Below, piece by piece: positions 8,336 through 17,866 of a DNA stretch of 64,000 nucleotides. The notes under the pieces were generated by a model. It saw only the letters and a program-made list of their open reading frames with translations. It was not told the DNA's origin and ran no database searches. This stretch comes from Pseudomonas sp. UBA4617 (lineage in GTDB: Bacteria > Pseudomonadota > Gammaproteobacteria > Pseudomonadales > Pseudomonadaceae), in NCBI RefSeq assembly GCF_002386445.1, contig NZ_DGIR01000036.1, positions 62,001 to 126,000 on the forward strand, in the 5' to 3' direction. Position numbers and translations under genes: made by a program. Position 1 is the stretch's first letter. Every line of letters begins with the position of its first letter.

Positions 8336-9349
8336 ATGGAGAACAATCAGCCCATCATCGTCAAGCGCGTCAAGCGCTATGGCGGCGGCCATCACGGCGG
8401 CGCGTGGAAAATTGCCTTCGCCGACTTCGCCACGGCGATGATGGCGTTCTTCCTGGTGCTGTGGTTGTTGTCCACGGCCACGCCGGAGCAGAAGATCGCC
8501 ATTGCCGGCTACTTCAAGGACCCGATCGGCTTCTCGGAAAGCGGTACGCCGTACATCATCGACCTCGGTGGCTCACCGCAGCTGGCCCCGGAAAAGACCA
8601 TCAACCCCGAGGCCAAGTCGGAGCCGACGCCTGATACCAGCATCCAGCTGGACAAGGATCAGGTGGAAACCATGGCCGAGCAGGTCGAGCGCGAGCGTCT
8701 GGAGCTGTTGCTGCAAGAGCTGCAGAACAAGGTTGAGGAAAACCCGCAACTGCAGAAGTTCAAGGACCAGATCCTGTTCGAGATCACCCAGGACGGCCTG
8801 CGCATCCAGATCATGGATGCGGAGAACCGGCCCATGTTCGACATCGGCAGTGCGCGCCTGCAGCCTTACTTCGAAGACATCCTGCTGGCCATGGCTGACA
8901 CCATCAAGGCGGTGCCGAACAAGATCAGCATCAGTGGTCACACCGATGCCAAGCCGTATGCGGGCAGCGGTGAGTTCGGCAACTGGGAGCTGTCGGCCAA
9001 CCGCGCCAACGCAGCGCGTCGTGCGCTGGTGGCCGGTGGCTATCCGGATGGCCAGGTGGCGCGCGTGGTGGGGTATGCCTCGTCGTCGCTGTTCGACCGC
9101 AACAACCCGTTCAACCCGGTCAACCGCCGCATCGACATCATCGTGCTGACCAAGAAGGCCCAGCGCAACATCGAGGGTGAGCAGGGCGCGCCAGAAGCAC
9201 CGGCTGCCGAGCCTACACCTCCGGCCGCTGCGGCACCGGCTGTGCCAGGGGGGGCCGAGCAGGCACCCATGCAGCCGCGTGAACTGCGCCAGAAGCTGAA
9301 CATCTTCGAAGAGGGGACGTTGAAGATGGATGAGACCAAGGAGCAGTAA
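8336..9349 (+). CDS. motB: Flagellar stator protein MotB
   Basis: 337 residues. One membrane helix near the N-terminus contains the proton-carrying aspartate (Asp30, in FADFATAMMAFFLVLW). A helical linker leads to a periplasmic OmpA/MotB peptidoglycan-binding domain (about residues 150-280, with ISGHTDAKPY and LSANRANAARRALVAGG). The tail after 280 is rich in Ala, Pro and Glu. It anchors the stator to the cell wall. It follows motA directly. Confidence 0.97.
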   Translation: MENNQPIIVKRVKRYGGGHHGGAWKIAFADFATAMMAFFLVLWLLSTATPEQKIAIAGYFKDPIGFSESGTPYIIDLGGSPQLAPEKTINPEAKSEPTPDTSIQLDKDQVETMAEQVERERLELLLQELQNKVEENPQLQKFKDQILFEITQDGLRIQIMDAENRPMFDIGSARLQPYFEDILLAMADTIKAVPNKISISGHTDAKPYAGSGEFGNWELSANRANAARRALVAGGYPDGQVARVVGYASSSLFDRNNPFNPVNRRIDIIVLTKKAQRNIEGEQGAPEAPAAEPTPPAAAAPAVPGGAEQAPMQPRELRQKLNIFEEGTLKMDETKEQ

Positions 9350-9388
9350 ACCCTACAGGATCGCGCTGTAGCTGAAGCAAGCGCGGAA

Positions 9389-9460
9389 CCTGTGGGAGCG
9401 GGCTTGCCCGCGAACACGGGCGAAGCCCGTGCCAAGCACCGCGGTGCCTGCTCCCACAGG
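9389..9460. repeat. REP pair (Pseudomonas type)
   Basis: The element starts with CCTGTGGGAGCGGGCTTGCC and ends with the inverse GCTCCCACAGG, 50 bp on. The left arm holds its own hairpin GCGGGCTTGCCCGC. This is the common P. putida repetitive extragenic palindrome, here between motB and the convergent rsgA. Confidence 0.85.
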
Positions 9461-9508
9461 ATTGGCGTGGCCCTTGAGCCTTGTGTAGTACCTGCGAGAG
9501 CGGGCAGG

Positions 9509-10540
9509 TCAGTAGGCGTCTTCCGGCAGGCTGGCGATGATCGAGCGGTAGCTGCTCATGCGCTGCGGCTTGATGCGCCCCTCATCCAGCGCCTTGAGCA
9601 GCGCACAGCCCGGTTCGCGATCATGCTTGCAATCGCGGAAGCGGCAGGTGCCGAACAGGTCGCGGAACTCGATGAAGCCATCCTCCACATCGCTGCGGCT
9701 GACGTGGCCAAGGCCGAATTCGCGGATGCCCGGCGAGTCGATCAGGTCACCGCCATTAGGGAAGTGGTACAGCCGCGCAGTGGTGGTGGTGTGGGTGCCC
9801 TGGCCAGACCATTCCGACAGGTCGCCGACGCGTGTGCCGGCATCCGGCAGCAGGCTGTTGACCAGCGACGACTTGCCCACCCCCGACTGGCCGACGAACA
9901 CGCTGATGTGGCCATCGAGCATCTGCTGCAGGCGTTGCATGCCGTCACCGTGGTGTGCCGATACTTCCAGCAGCGGGTAGCCCAGCTCGCGGTACACCTC
10001 AAGCAGTGCATGCAGGCCCGGGCCGTTCTGGTCATCGATCAGGTCGGCCTTGTTCAGCAGCAGCAGTGGGCGAATGCCGGCGTGTTCCGCCGCGACCAGG
10101 TAACGGTCGATCAGGTTGGGGTGCGGTTCGGGGGCCGGGGCGAAGACGATCACGATCAGGTCGACGTTGGCCGCCACCGGCTTCAGCTGGCCATGGTTGT
10201 TCGGCCGGCACAGCTCGGTGCTGCGCGGCATCTGCGCGACGATCACGCCGATGCCCTGGTTGCCCGCGCGCCAGACCACGCGGTCGCCGGTGACCAGGGC
10301 CGGCAGGTTGGCGCGCAAGTGGCAGCGGAACACCTGGCCCGCGGCTTCGCCGTCCTGGGCTTCCACTTCTACCTGCACACCGAAGTGTGCGATCACCAGG
10401 CCCAGTTGCTCCGGCCCCAAGTCGCCACCCTCCAGCTCCTGCAGCACATGCTGCTCACGTTTGGCCGCACGCGCGGCGCGCTCGTTCTGGATTTTTTCGA
10501 TGCGCCAGTTTTGGCGGCGGTTGAGCTGGCGTTTGGCCAT
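9509..10540 (-). CDS. rsgA: Small ribosomal subunit biogenesis GTPase RsgA
   Basis: 343 residues from the ATG at 10540 (MAKRQLNRRQNW); the longer frame to 10591 adds an unlikely extension. It is a circularly permuted GTPase that checks late 30S maturation. In order: an OB-fold (about 40-105), the G4 motif NKAD at 163-166, the P-loop GQSGVGKSS at 217-225, G3 DSPG at 268-271, and a zinc-binding cluster with Cys299, Cys304, His306 and Cys312. It is divergent from orn. Confidence 0.96.
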   Translation of the reverse strand: MAKRQLNRRQNWRIEKIQNERAARAAKREQHVLQELEGGDLGPEQLGLVIAHFGVQVEVEAQDGEAAGQVFRCHLRANLPALVTGDRVVWRAGNQGIGVIVAQMPRSTELCRPNNHGQLKPVAANVDLIVIVFAPAPEPHPNLIDRYLVAAEHAGIRPLLLLNKADLIDDQNGPGLHALLEVYRELGYPLLEVSAHHGDGMQRLQQMLDGHISVFVGQSGVGKSSLVNSLLPDAGTRVGDLSEWSGQGTHTTTTARLYHFPNGGDLIDSPGIREFGLGHVSRSDVEDGFIEFRDLFGTCRFRDCKHDREPGCALLKALDEGRIKPQRMSSYRSIIASLPEDAY

Positions 10541-10686
10541 GGAGGTTCCGTGGGTGGTGGGGCAGGTTGAAAACGGCAGGCAGTTTAGCATGCCAGGCGC
10601 CGGACCATTTCGCTTACCTGCATGGTGTGAATGGGCGTGCCCTGGCCACTGCGCTACTATGAACGCCTATAGGAGGAGCCCCCTGC

Positions 10687-11229
10687 ATGCAAAACCCACA
10701 GAACCTGATCTGGATCGACCTGGAAATGACCGGCCTGGATCCGGACAGCGACGTCATTATCGAAATGGCCACCATCGTCACCGACAGCGAGCTGAACACC
10801 TTGGCCGAAGGGCCGGTGATTGCCATCCACCACAGTGACGAGGTGTTGGCGCGCATGGACGAGTGGAACACCCGCACCCATGGCGCTTCGGGCCTGACCC
10901 AGCGCGTGCGCGAGAGCAAGGTCGGCATGGCCGAAGCCGAGGCGCAGACCATTGCTTTCCTCGAGCAGTGGGTGCCGAAAGGCAAGTCGCCGATCTGCGG
11001 CAACAGCATCTGCCAGGACCGCCGTTTCCTCTACCGCCACATGCGCGACCTGGAAAACTACTTCCACTATCGCAACCTGGATGTCTCCACCTTGAAGGAG
11101 CTGGCAGCACGCTGGGCACCTGATGTGCGTGACAGCTTCAGGAAGGGTAACACTCACCTGGCGCTGGACGACATCCGCGAATCGATCGCCGAGCTGCGCC
11201 ACTACCGCGAACACTTCATCAAGGTGTGA
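10687..11229 (+). CDS. orn: Oligoribonuclease
   Basis: 180 residues. It is a DEDDh 3'-5' exonuclease that degrades very short RNAs, including pGpG from c-di-GMP turnover. The first motif is IDLEMTGLD with Asp11 and Glu13; NSICQDRRFLYRHM and HLALDDIRESI carry the later acidic and histidine residues. A strong ribosome binding site (AGGAGGAG) is 9 bp upstream. It is divergent from rsgA, and followed by a gene for a small membrane protein. Confidence 0.97.
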   Translation: MQNPQNLIWIDLEMTGLDPDSDVIIEMATIVTDSELNTLAEGPVIAIHHSDEVLARMDEWNTRTHGASGLTQRVRESKVGMAEAEAQTIAFLEQWVPKGKSPICGNSICQDRRFLYRHMRDLENYFHYRNLDVSTLKELAARWAPDVRDSFRKGNTHLALDDIRESIAELRHYREHFIKV

Positions 11230-11329
11230 ATCGAAAAGGCGCAGATATTGTATCTGTGCCCCCTTTTGGTGCCATGTGCAACTGGTTAGACTGCGCGCCT
11301 TTCTTGCCCGCCCGCACGGACCCCGCACC

Positions 11330-11941
11330 ATGCTGTTGATGCTCTACCTCATTGCCATCACCGCCGAAGCCATGACCGGCGCGTTGTCTGCCGGCCGCCG
11401 CGGCATGGACTGGTTCGGCGTGGTGCTGATCGCCTGCGTCACCGCCCTGGGGGGCGGCTCGGTGCGCGACGTGCTGCTCGGACATTACCCGCTGACTTGG
11501 GTAAAGCACCCGGAATACCTGGTGCTGACCAGCTGTGCAGCGCTGCTGACCATTTTCATCGCGCCGATGATGCGCCGCCTGCGCTCGCTGTTCCTGGTGC
11601 TCGATGCCCTGGGGCTGGTGGCCTTTACCCTGATTGGCTGCATGACTGCGCTGGAAATGGGGCAGGGCATGCTGGTGGCTTCGCTCAGTGGGGTGATTAC
11701 CGGAGTGTTTGGCGGGATCCTGCGGGACATCTTCTGCAATGACATTCCCTTGGTGTTCCGTCGCGAGTTGTATGCCAGCGTGTCGTTTGCAGCGGCCTGG
11801 TTCTACCTTGGCTGCGTCTACTTCAAGGTGCCGGCGGAGCAGGCGATGCTGCTCACGTTGTTTGGCGGCTTTCTGTTGCGCCTGCTGGCGATCCGTTTCC
11901 ACTGGGAAATGCCCAAGTTCCACTACAACGACCAGCAGTGA
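11330..11941 (+). CDS. UPF0126 (TRIC-like) membrane protein
   Basis: 203 residues from the ATG at 11330; the frame is open upstream to 11123, but that part overlaps orn. Six or seven hydrophobic helices are arranged as two similar halves, each with a glycine-rich helix break followed by a short motif: GGGSVRDVLLG in the first and GGILRDIFCN in the second. This is the signature of the UPF0126/YadS-YicG family, some members of which transport glycine. The substrate here is unknown. It begins 100 bp after orn and may have its own promoter. Confidence 0.85.
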   Translation: MLLMLYLIAITAEAMTGALSAGRRGMDWFGVVLIACVTALGGGSVRDVLLGHYPLTWVKHPEYLVLTSCAALLTIFIAPMMRRLRSLFLVLDALGLVAFTLIGCMTALEMGQGMLVASLSGVITGVFGGILRDIFCNDIPLVFRRELYASVSFAAAWFYLGCVYFKVPAEQAMLLTLFGGFLLRLLAIRFHWEMPKFHYNDQQ

Positions 11942-12000
11942 GGCTGAAGCGGTCCATATAGGAACGGATCAATTCGCGAAGCAGGGGACGCGGTGGATGG

Positions 12001-12043
12001 CACCGGCTGTGCCGGTGATCGCGGCTGAAGCCGCTCCTGCAGG
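12001..12043. repeat. REP-like double hairpin
   Basis: Two adjacent palindromes: CACCGGC TGT GCCGGTG (12001-12017) and GCGGCT GA AGCCGC (12021-12034), followed by TCCTGCAGG. It lies between the convergent UPF0126 and queG genes and resembles a degenerate Pseudomonas repeat. Confidence 0.5.
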
Positions 12044-12076
12044 TTGGCGCAGTTCAAGGGGGACGCAAACCTTTAA

Positions 12077-13141
12077 CTATCGAATGCCGTGCTGCGCCAA
12101 CGCCCACTCCACGTGTTCGCGCACCAGTGCCGAGGCATCCTCGCGCCGCGCCTTCAATGCCTCGATCACCGGAATCGTCGATGGCGCGTTGCCAAGCCCC
12201 ACTGCGAGGTTGCGCAACCAGCGCTCATACCCGGCCCGGCGCAACGGCCCGCCCTCGGTCTTGCGCAGGAACGTCCTTTCATCCCACAGGAACATTTCGG
12301 CCAGTTCGGCATTTTCCAGGCCGTGGCGTGGCTGGAAGTCCTGCTCCTGGCTGGGCCTGGCAAAGCGGTTCCACGGGCAGACGATCTGGCAATCATCGCA
12401 ACCGAACACCCGGTTACCCATCTTGGCGCGCAACTCGACGGGAATCGGCCCCCTCAGCTCGATGGTCAGGTACGAGATGCAACGTCGCGCATCCAGCACA
12501 TAGGGCCCGACGAATGCCTGGGTCGGGCAAATGTCCAGGCACGCCTGGCAGCGCCCGCAATGCTCGCTGCTGGTAGCTTCGTCCACCGGCAGCGGCAGGT
12601 CGACGAACAGTTCGGCGAGGAAGAAGTAGCTGCCCGCCTTGCGGTTGAGCAACAGCGTGTTCTTGCCGATCCAACCCAGCCCGGCCTGCTCGGCCAGGGC
12701 CTTTTCCAGCACGGGGGCGCTGTCGACGAAGGCGCGGTAGCCGAACGGGCCGATGGCCTCCTGAATACGGTCAGCGAGGAACTGCACGCGCTTGCGCACC
12801 AGTTTGTGGTAGTCCCGCCCCAGTGCATAGCGCGACACATAGGCCTTTTCCGGCTGCGCCAGGCGCTGCGCCATCTGCGTGTCGCCGGGCAGGTAGTCCA
12901 TGCGCAGCGATACCACGCGCACCGTGCCGGGGATCAGTTGCTCCGGGTGCGCGCGCTTGCTGCCGTGGGCGCCCAGGTACTCCATCTCGCCCTGGTAGCC
13001 GGCATCGAGCCAGCGTTGCAAGTGGTGTTCGTGTTCGCCAAGGTCGACCCCGGCGATGCCAACGTGGGCAAAACCGAGTTCTTGGCCCCAAATCTTGATG
13101 GATTGGGCCAGTTGGGCGAGGTCAGGCGTACAAGCGGACAT
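12077..13141 (-). CDS. queG: Epoxyqueuosine reductase QueG
   Basis: 354 residues from the ATG at 13141 (MSACTPDLAQL); an ATG five codons upstream is also possible. It reduces epoxyqueuosine to queuosine in the tRNA anticodon, using cobalamin and two [4Fe-4S] clusters. The ferredoxin-like cysteines are in CGRCQACLDICP and, further on, CISYL...FGCDDCQIVCPWN. The C-terminal part is HEAT-like (RWLRNLAVGLGNAPS). It is divergent from nnrD, whose start is only 65 bp away. Confidence 0.95.
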   Translation of the reverse strand: MSACTPDLAQLAQSIKIWGQELGFAHVGIAGVDLGEHEHHLQRWLDAGYQGEMEYLGAHGSKRAHPEQLIPGTVRVVSLRMDYLPGDTQMAQRLAQPEKAYVSRYALGRDYHKLVRKRVQFLADRIQEAIGPFGYRAFVDSAPVLEKALAEQAGLGWIGKNTLLLNRKAGSYFFLAELFVDLPLPVDEATSSEHCGRCQACLDICPTQAFVGPYVLDARRCISYLTIELRGPIPVELRAKMGNRVFGCDDCQIVCPWNRFARPSQEQDFQPRHGLENAELAEMFLWDERTFLRKTEGGPLRRAGYERWLRNLAVGLGNAPSTIPVIEALKARREDASALVREHVEWALAQHGIR

Positions 13142-13206
13142 GGATGGACAAGGCATTACGGGCTCAGGTGCGTATAATTCTGCCAGACATTGGAGCCTTT
13201 GACCGC

Positions 13207-14067
13207 ATGCCGCAGACCAAACACCCCAGCCATGCCCCGCAACTGCTCAGCAGCGTGAGTGTCGCCCGCCTGCCGGGGCGACAGGCGCAGGCTCACAAAG
13301 GCGACTTCGGCCATGTGCTGGTGGTCGGTGGCGACCTCGGCACCGGTGGCGCCGTGTTGCTCAGCGCCGAAGCCGCGCTGCGCTGTGGAGCCGGGCTGGT
13401 CAGCGTGGCGACCCGCCCTGAACATGTGGCTGCCGGCCTCACCCGCATGCCGGAGACGATGTGCCTGGGAGTCGAATCGGCCAATCAGTTGATGGCGGTG
13501 CTGGAGCGTGCTTCGGTGCTGGTGGTCGGCCCCGGCCTGGGTCAGGCCGCTTGGGGCCGCAGCCTGCTGTCGGCGGTGGCCAATGCCGAGCGTCCGCAGG
13601 TGTGGGATGCCGATGCCCTGAACCTGCTGGCGCGCACCCCGCTGGCCCTGCCCAGTGGCAGCATTCTCACCCCGCACCCGGGCGAGGCGGCGCGGCTGCT
13701 GGGGATTTCCACCGAGGCGGTGCAGGCCGACCGTCATGGCGCCGCGCGCAAGCTGGCGCGCCGTTACAACAGTGTTTGCGTGCTCAAGGGGGCTGGCACG
13801 CTGGTCGCCGATCCGGCCGGCCAGCTGCTGCTGTGTGAGCGTGGGCACCCGGCGATGGCCGGTGCCGGGCTGGGCGATGTGCTGACGGGTGTGCTGGCGG
13901 CGCTGTTGGCCCAAGGCCTGGATGCCTGGCAGGCCGCGGGCCTGGGGGTATGGCTGCACGCCTGTGCGGGCGAGCGCCTGGGAAGCAAAGGTAGAGGCCT
14001 GGCCGCCAGCGATCTGGCACCGGTCATTCGTGAGTTGTTGGAGGAGCATTCTGCGTGTCTGGCTTAA
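13207..14067 (+). CDS. nnrD: ADP-dependent NAD(P)H-hydrate dehydratase (stand-alone domain)
   Basis: 286 residues from the ATG at 13207 (GGAG 15 bp upstream). It repairs hydrated NAD(P)H. The ribokinase-like fold shows KGDFGHVLVVGGDLGTGGAVLL, the domain-core VVGPGLG, the TPHPGEAARLLG motif and the catalytic NAMAGAGLGD-type motif (here PAMAGAGLGDVLTGVLAALLAQG). The N-terminal epimerase domain found in the fused E. coli enzyme is absent. The gene opens the operon that continues with tsaE, whose GTG start lies inside its 3' end. Confidence 0.93.
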   Translation: MPQTKHPSHAPQLLSSVSVARLPGRQAQAHKGDFGHVLVVGGDLGTGGAVLLSAEAALRCGAGLVSVATRPEHVAAGLTRMPETMCLGVESANQLMAVLERASVLVVGPGLGQAAWGRSLLSAVANAERPQVWDADALNLLARTPLALPSGSILTPHPGEAARLLGISTEAVQADRHGAARKLARRYNSVCVLKGAGTLVADPAGQLLLCERGHPAMAGAGLGDVLTGVLAALLAQGLDAWQAAGLGVWLHACAGERLGSKGRGLAASDLAPVIRELLEEHSACLA

Positions 14068-14528
14068 ACCTGTTTCTGGCCGATGAAGCGGCCACGGTCG
14101 CCTTCGGCGCACAACTGGCCGAGGTGACCGGCGGTCACGGCGTGATCTTTCTGGAAGGTGACCTGGGAGCCGGCAAAACCACGCTGTCGCGTGGCCTGAT
14201 CCGTGGCCTGGGCCATACTGGTGCAGTGAAAAGCCCGACCTTCACCGTGGTCGAACCCTACGAGATCGGTGAGATCCGGGCGTTCCACTTCGACCTGTAC
14301 CGCCTGGTCGATCCGGAAGAGCTGGAGTTCATGGGGATTCGTGACTATTTCGAGGGCGACCCGCTGTGCCTGTTCGAGTGGCCACAAAAGGGTGCGGGCG
14401 TTTTGCCAAAGCCTGACCTGACCATTACCATAAGCCCCCAAGCGGGCGGACGCTCGCTGAAACTTTCGCCGCAGGGGGCTCGCGGCGAGGCCTGGTGCGT
14501 GGCACTGGCCGAACATCATAAACAGTAA
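14055..14528 (+). CDS. tsaE: tRNA t6A threonylcarbamoylation ATPase TsaE
   Basis: 157 residues, starting with GTG at 14055, 13 bp inside nnrD, which suggests translational coupling (GGAGG just upstream). The P-loop GDLGAGKTT is at residues 35-43. The family blocks SPTFTVVEPY and HFDLYRL follow, and LFEWPQKG near residue 105 is the conserved Walker-B-side motif. It works with TsaB and TsaD in making t6A37 of ANN-decoding tRNAs. Confidence 0.96.
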   Translation: MSGLNLFLADEAATVAFGAQLAEVTGGHGVIFLEGDLGAGKTTLSRGLIRGLGHTGAVKSPTFTVVEPYEIGEIRAFHFDLYRLVDPEELEFMGIRDYFEGDPLCLFEWPQKGAGVLPKPDLTITISPQAGGRSLKLSPQGARGEAWCVALAEHHKQ

Positions 14529-14539
14529 GTGGGGTAGGT

Positions 14540-15970
14540 ATGCGCATACGCGCACTGGTCGCCATCGTTGGGCTGCTGCTGACAACGGTGACCGTTGACG
14601 CTCTGGCCGTCACTCAAGTCAAGAGCATGCGCCTGTGGCGCGCGCCAGACAACACGCGGCTGGTCTTCGACCTGTCTGGCCCCGTGCAGCATAGCGTCTT
14701 CACCCTGAGCGCACCGGATCGCCTGGTTATCGACATCAATGGCGCGACCCTGGCCGCGCCGTTGAACGTGGCCACCTCCAACACACCGATCAGCAGCGTG
14801 CGTTCGGCCCAGCGCACCCCGACCGACCTGCGTGTGGTGGTCGACCTGAAAAAGTCGGTCACCCCGAAGAGCTTCACCCTGGCGCCCAATGCCCAGTACG
14901 GCAACCGCCTGGTGGTCGACCTGTACGACCTGGAAGCCGACGCCATTGCCGCCAGTGCGCCAAGCGCGCCACCGGCCCCGGTACAGGCGCCGGCAACCAC
15001 GCCGGCCGTGCCTGTCACTCCGGCCCAACCCGCGATCAAGCTGCCACCGGTACCCAACGGCAAGCGCGACATCGTGGTGGCCATCGACGCCGGTCACGGT
15101 GGCGAAGACCCGGGCGCCTCCGGCTCGCGTGGCCAGCATGAGAAGGACATCGTGCTGCAGATCGCCAAGGAGCTGCAGCGCCAGATCAACACTGAAAAAG
15201 GCTTCCGTGCCGAGTTGACCCGCACCGGCGACTATTTCATCCCGCTGCGCAAGCGTACGGAAATTGCCCGCAAGAAGGGCGCCGACCTGTTCATCTCGAT
15301 CCATGCCGATGCTGCGCCGTCGCGTGCCGCCTTTGGCGCCTCGGTATTCGCCCTGTCCGACCGCGGCGCAACCTCCGAGACCGCGCGCTGGCTGGCCGAT
15401 ACGGAAAACCGATCCGACCTGATCGGTGGCGCCGGTAACGTCAGCCTCGACGACAAGGACCGCATGCTCGCCGGGGTACTGCTCGACCTGTCCATGACCG
15501 CCACGCTCAGCTCCAGCCTCAACGTCGGGCAGAAGGTGCTGGGCAACATGGGGCGTATCACCTCGCTGCACAAGCAGCGCGTGGAGCAGGCTGGCTTCAT
15601 GGTGCTGAAGTCGCCGGATATTCCGTCGATCCTCGTTGAAACCGGGTTCATCTCGAACAACAACGAAGCCGCCAAGCTCGCCACTGCGAGCCACCAGCAG
15701 GCCCTCGCCCGTTCGATCCATACCGGTGTGCGCCAGTACTTCCAGCAGAACCCGCCGCCTGGCACCTACATCGCCTGGCTGCGTGACACCGGCAAGATCG
15801 CCGCAGGCCCGCGGGAACACACGGTGCGCCCTGGCGAGACCCTGGCGATGATCGCGGTCCGCTACCAGGTCAGCGTGACCAGCCTGCGCAGTAGCAACAG
15901 CCTCAAGACCGATGAGCTGAAGGTTGGCCAGCGCCTCGATATTCCTGCCACCACATTGGCCTCGCAATGA
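14540..15970 (+). CDS. amiB: N-acetylmuramoyl-L-alanine amidase, AmiB type
   Basis: 476 residues. A signal peptide (to about residue 24) is followed by an AMIN domain (about 27-130) that directs the enzyme to the division septum. A Pro/Ala-rich linker comes next, then the zinc amidase domain (about 173-395: IDAGHGGEDPGASG, the Glu of HEKDIVLQ, ISIHADA and the late VETGFISN). A LysM peptidoglycan-binding domain ends the protein (HTVRPGETLAMIAVRYQVSV, about 427-470). It cleaves septal peptidoglycan for daughter-cell separation. It lies 11 bp after tsaE and overlaps mutL by 4 bp (ATGA). Confidence 0.96.
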   Translation: MRIRALVAIVGLLLTTVTVDALAVTQVKSMRLWRAPDNTRLVFDLSGPVQHSVFTLSAPDRLVIDINGATLAAPLNVATSNTPISSVRSAQRTPTDLRVVVDLKKSVTPKSFTLAPNAQYGNRLVVDLYDLEADAIAASAPSAPPAPVQAPATTPAVPVTPAQPAIKLPPVPNGKRDIVVAIDAGHGGEDPGASGSRGQHEKDIVLQIAKELQRQINTEKGFRAELTRTGDYFIPLRKRTEIARKKGADLFISIHADAAPSRAAFGASVFALSDRGATSETARWLADTENRSDLIGGAGNVSLDDKDRMLAGVLLDLSMTATLSSSLNVGQKVLGNMGRITSLHKQRVEQAGFMVLKSPDIPSILVETGFISNNNEAAKLATASHQQALARSIHTGVRQYFQQNPPPGTYIAWLRDTGKIAAGPREHTVRPGETLAMIAVRYQVSVTSLRSSNSLKTDELKVGQRLDIPATTLASQ

Positions 15971-17865
15971 GTGGCGGTTCGCGCATCCAGCTGCTCAGCC
16001 CGCGGCTGGCCAACCAGATTGCCGCCGGCGAAGTTGTCGAGCGGCCGGCCTCGGTCGCCAAGGAACTGCTGGAAAACAGCCTCGACTCTGGTGCCCGCCG
16101 CATCGACGTGGAAGTGGAGCAAGGTGGCGTCAAGCTGCTGCGGGTGCGTGACGATGGCAGTGGCATTTCCGCCGACGACCTGCCGCTGGCCCTTGCCCGC
16201 CACGCCACCAGCAAGATCCGCGAGCTGGAAGACCTCGAAGGGGTGTTGAGCCTGGGCTTCCGCGGCGAGGCCCTGGCCTCGATCAGCTCGGTGGCGCGCC
16301 TGACCCTCACTTCACGTACTGCCAGCGCGACCGAGGCCTGGCAGGTGGAAACCGAAGGCCGTGACATGACCCCGCGGGTCCAGCCGGCGGCACATCCGGT
16401 AGGCACGTCGGTGGAAGTGCGCGACCTGTTCTTCAACACCCCGGCCCGGCGCAAGTTCCTCAAGGCCGAAAAAACCGAATTCGACCACCTGCAGGAAGTC
16501 ATCCGGCGCCTGGCACTGGCGCGCTTCGATGTCGGCTTCCACCTGCGCCACAACGGCAAGAGCGTCCTCAGCTTGCATGAGGCTCACGACGAAACCGCAC
16601 GTGCGCGGCGGGTCGGCGCCATCTGCGGCCCAGGCTTCATGGAGCAGGCGCTGCCGATCGATGTGGAGCGCAACGGCCTGCGCCTGTGGGGCTGGGTCGG
16701 CCTGCCGACTTTCTCGCGCAGCCAGGCCGACCTGCAGTATTTCTTCGTCAATGGCCGTGCAGTGCGCGACAAGCTGGTCGCCCACGCCGTGCGTCAGGCC
16801 TACCGCGACGTGCTGTTCAATGGTCGACACCCGACCTTCGTGCTGTTCCTGGAGCTGGAGCCCAACGGCGTCGACGTCAACGTGCACCCGACCAAGCATG
16901 AAGTGCGTTTCCGCGAGGGGCGCGCGGTGCACGACTTCCTCTATGGCACCCTGCATCGCGCCTTGGCCGACGTGCGCCCGGAAGACCAGCTGGCTGCGCC
17001 TGCCGCCGTGCCTGAAATCATCCGCCCCACCGGGCCGCGGGCCGGCGAGTTCGGCCCACAGGGCGAAATGCGCCTGGCCTCGCCTGTGCTCGAACAGCCA
17101 CGTGCCCCGCAGCAGTCTTATGCGGGTGGCGGCAGTGGTGCGGGTTACCAGTACCAGTACACCCCGCGCCCTGCGCAACCGCTGCCGGCCGCCGAGGCGC
17201 AGGCGGTGTATCGCGAGTTCTACAAGCCGCTGGATGAAGGCGTGGTCCCGGTGGCGACGCTGCCCGAAAGCCAGGGCGACATTCCCCCGCTGGGCTACGC
17301 CCTGGCGCAGCTCAAGGGCATCTACATTCTCGCCGAGAACGCCATCGGCCTGGTGCTGGTCGACATGCACGCAGCCCACGAACGCATCATGTACGAGCGC
17401 CTGAAGGTGGCCATGGCCAGTGAAGGCCTCAGTGGCCAGCCGCTGCTGGTGCCCGAAACACTGGCCCTGAGCCAGCGCGAAGCCGATTGCGCCGAAGAGC
17501 ACGCGCAGTGGTTCCAGCGTCTGGGCTTCGAACTGCAGCGCCTGGGCCCGGAAACCCTGGCGATTCGCCAGATCCCGGCCTTGCTCAAGCAGGCCGAGGC
17601 CAACCGCCTGGTGCAGGATGTGCTCGCCGACCTGATGGAATACGGCACCAGCGACCGTATCCAGGCGCACCTGAACGAGCTGCTCGGCACCATGGCTTGC
17701 CACGGCGCCGTGCGCGCCAACCGGCGCCTGGCGATCCCCGAGATGAACGCACTGCTGCGCGACATGGAAAATACCGAGCGCAGCGGCCAGTGCAACCACG
17801 GCCGGCCCACCTGGACCCAGATGGGCCTGGACGACCTGGACAAACTCTTCCTGCGCGGTCGATGA
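15967..17865 (+). CDS. mutL: DNA mismatch repair protein MutL
   Basis: 632 residues. The N-terminal GHKL ATPase has AAGEVVERPASVAKELLENSLD, DDGSGI and GFRGEALASI. The middle linker is variable, and the C-terminal dimerisation domain holds the endonuclease-type motif DMHAAHERIMYE (about residue 460) and the late CNHGRP. These variants of DQHA(X)2E(X)4E and CPHGRP suggest a nicking-competent MutL, unlike the E. coli protein. It couples MutS mismatch recognition to strand removal. It overlaps amiB by 4 bp and is followed by miaA with a 1-bp gap. Confidence 0.97.
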   Translation: MSGGSRIQLLSPRLANQIAAGEVVERPASVAKELLENSLDSGARRIDVEVEQGGVKLLRVRDDGSGISADDLPLALARHATSKIRELEDLEGVLSLGFRGEALASISSVARLTLTSRTASATEAWQVETEGRDMTPRVQPAAHPVGTSVEVRDLFFNTPARRKFLKAEKTEFDHLQEVIRRLALARFDVGFHLRHNGKSVLSLHEAHDETARARRVGAICGPGFMEQALPIDVERNGLRLWGWVGLPTFSRSQADLQYFFVNGRAVRDKLVAHAVRQAYRDVLFNGRHPTFVLFLELEPNGVDVNVHPTKHEVRFREGRAVHDFLYGTLHRALADVRPEDQLAAPAAVPEIIRPTGPRAGEFGPQGEMRLASPVLEQPRAPQQSYAGGGSGAGYQYQYTPRPAQPLPAAEAQAVYREFYKPLDEGVVPVATLPESQGDIPPLGYALAQLKGIYILAENAIGLVLVDMHAAHERIMYERLKVAMASEGLSGQPLLVPETLALSQREADCAEEHAQWFQRLGFELQRLGPETLAIRQIPALLKQAEANRLVQDVLADLMEYGTSDRIQAHLNELLGTMACHGAVRANRRLAIPEMNALLRDMENTERSGQCNHGRPTWTQMGLDDLDKLFLRGR

Positions 17866-17866
17866 C

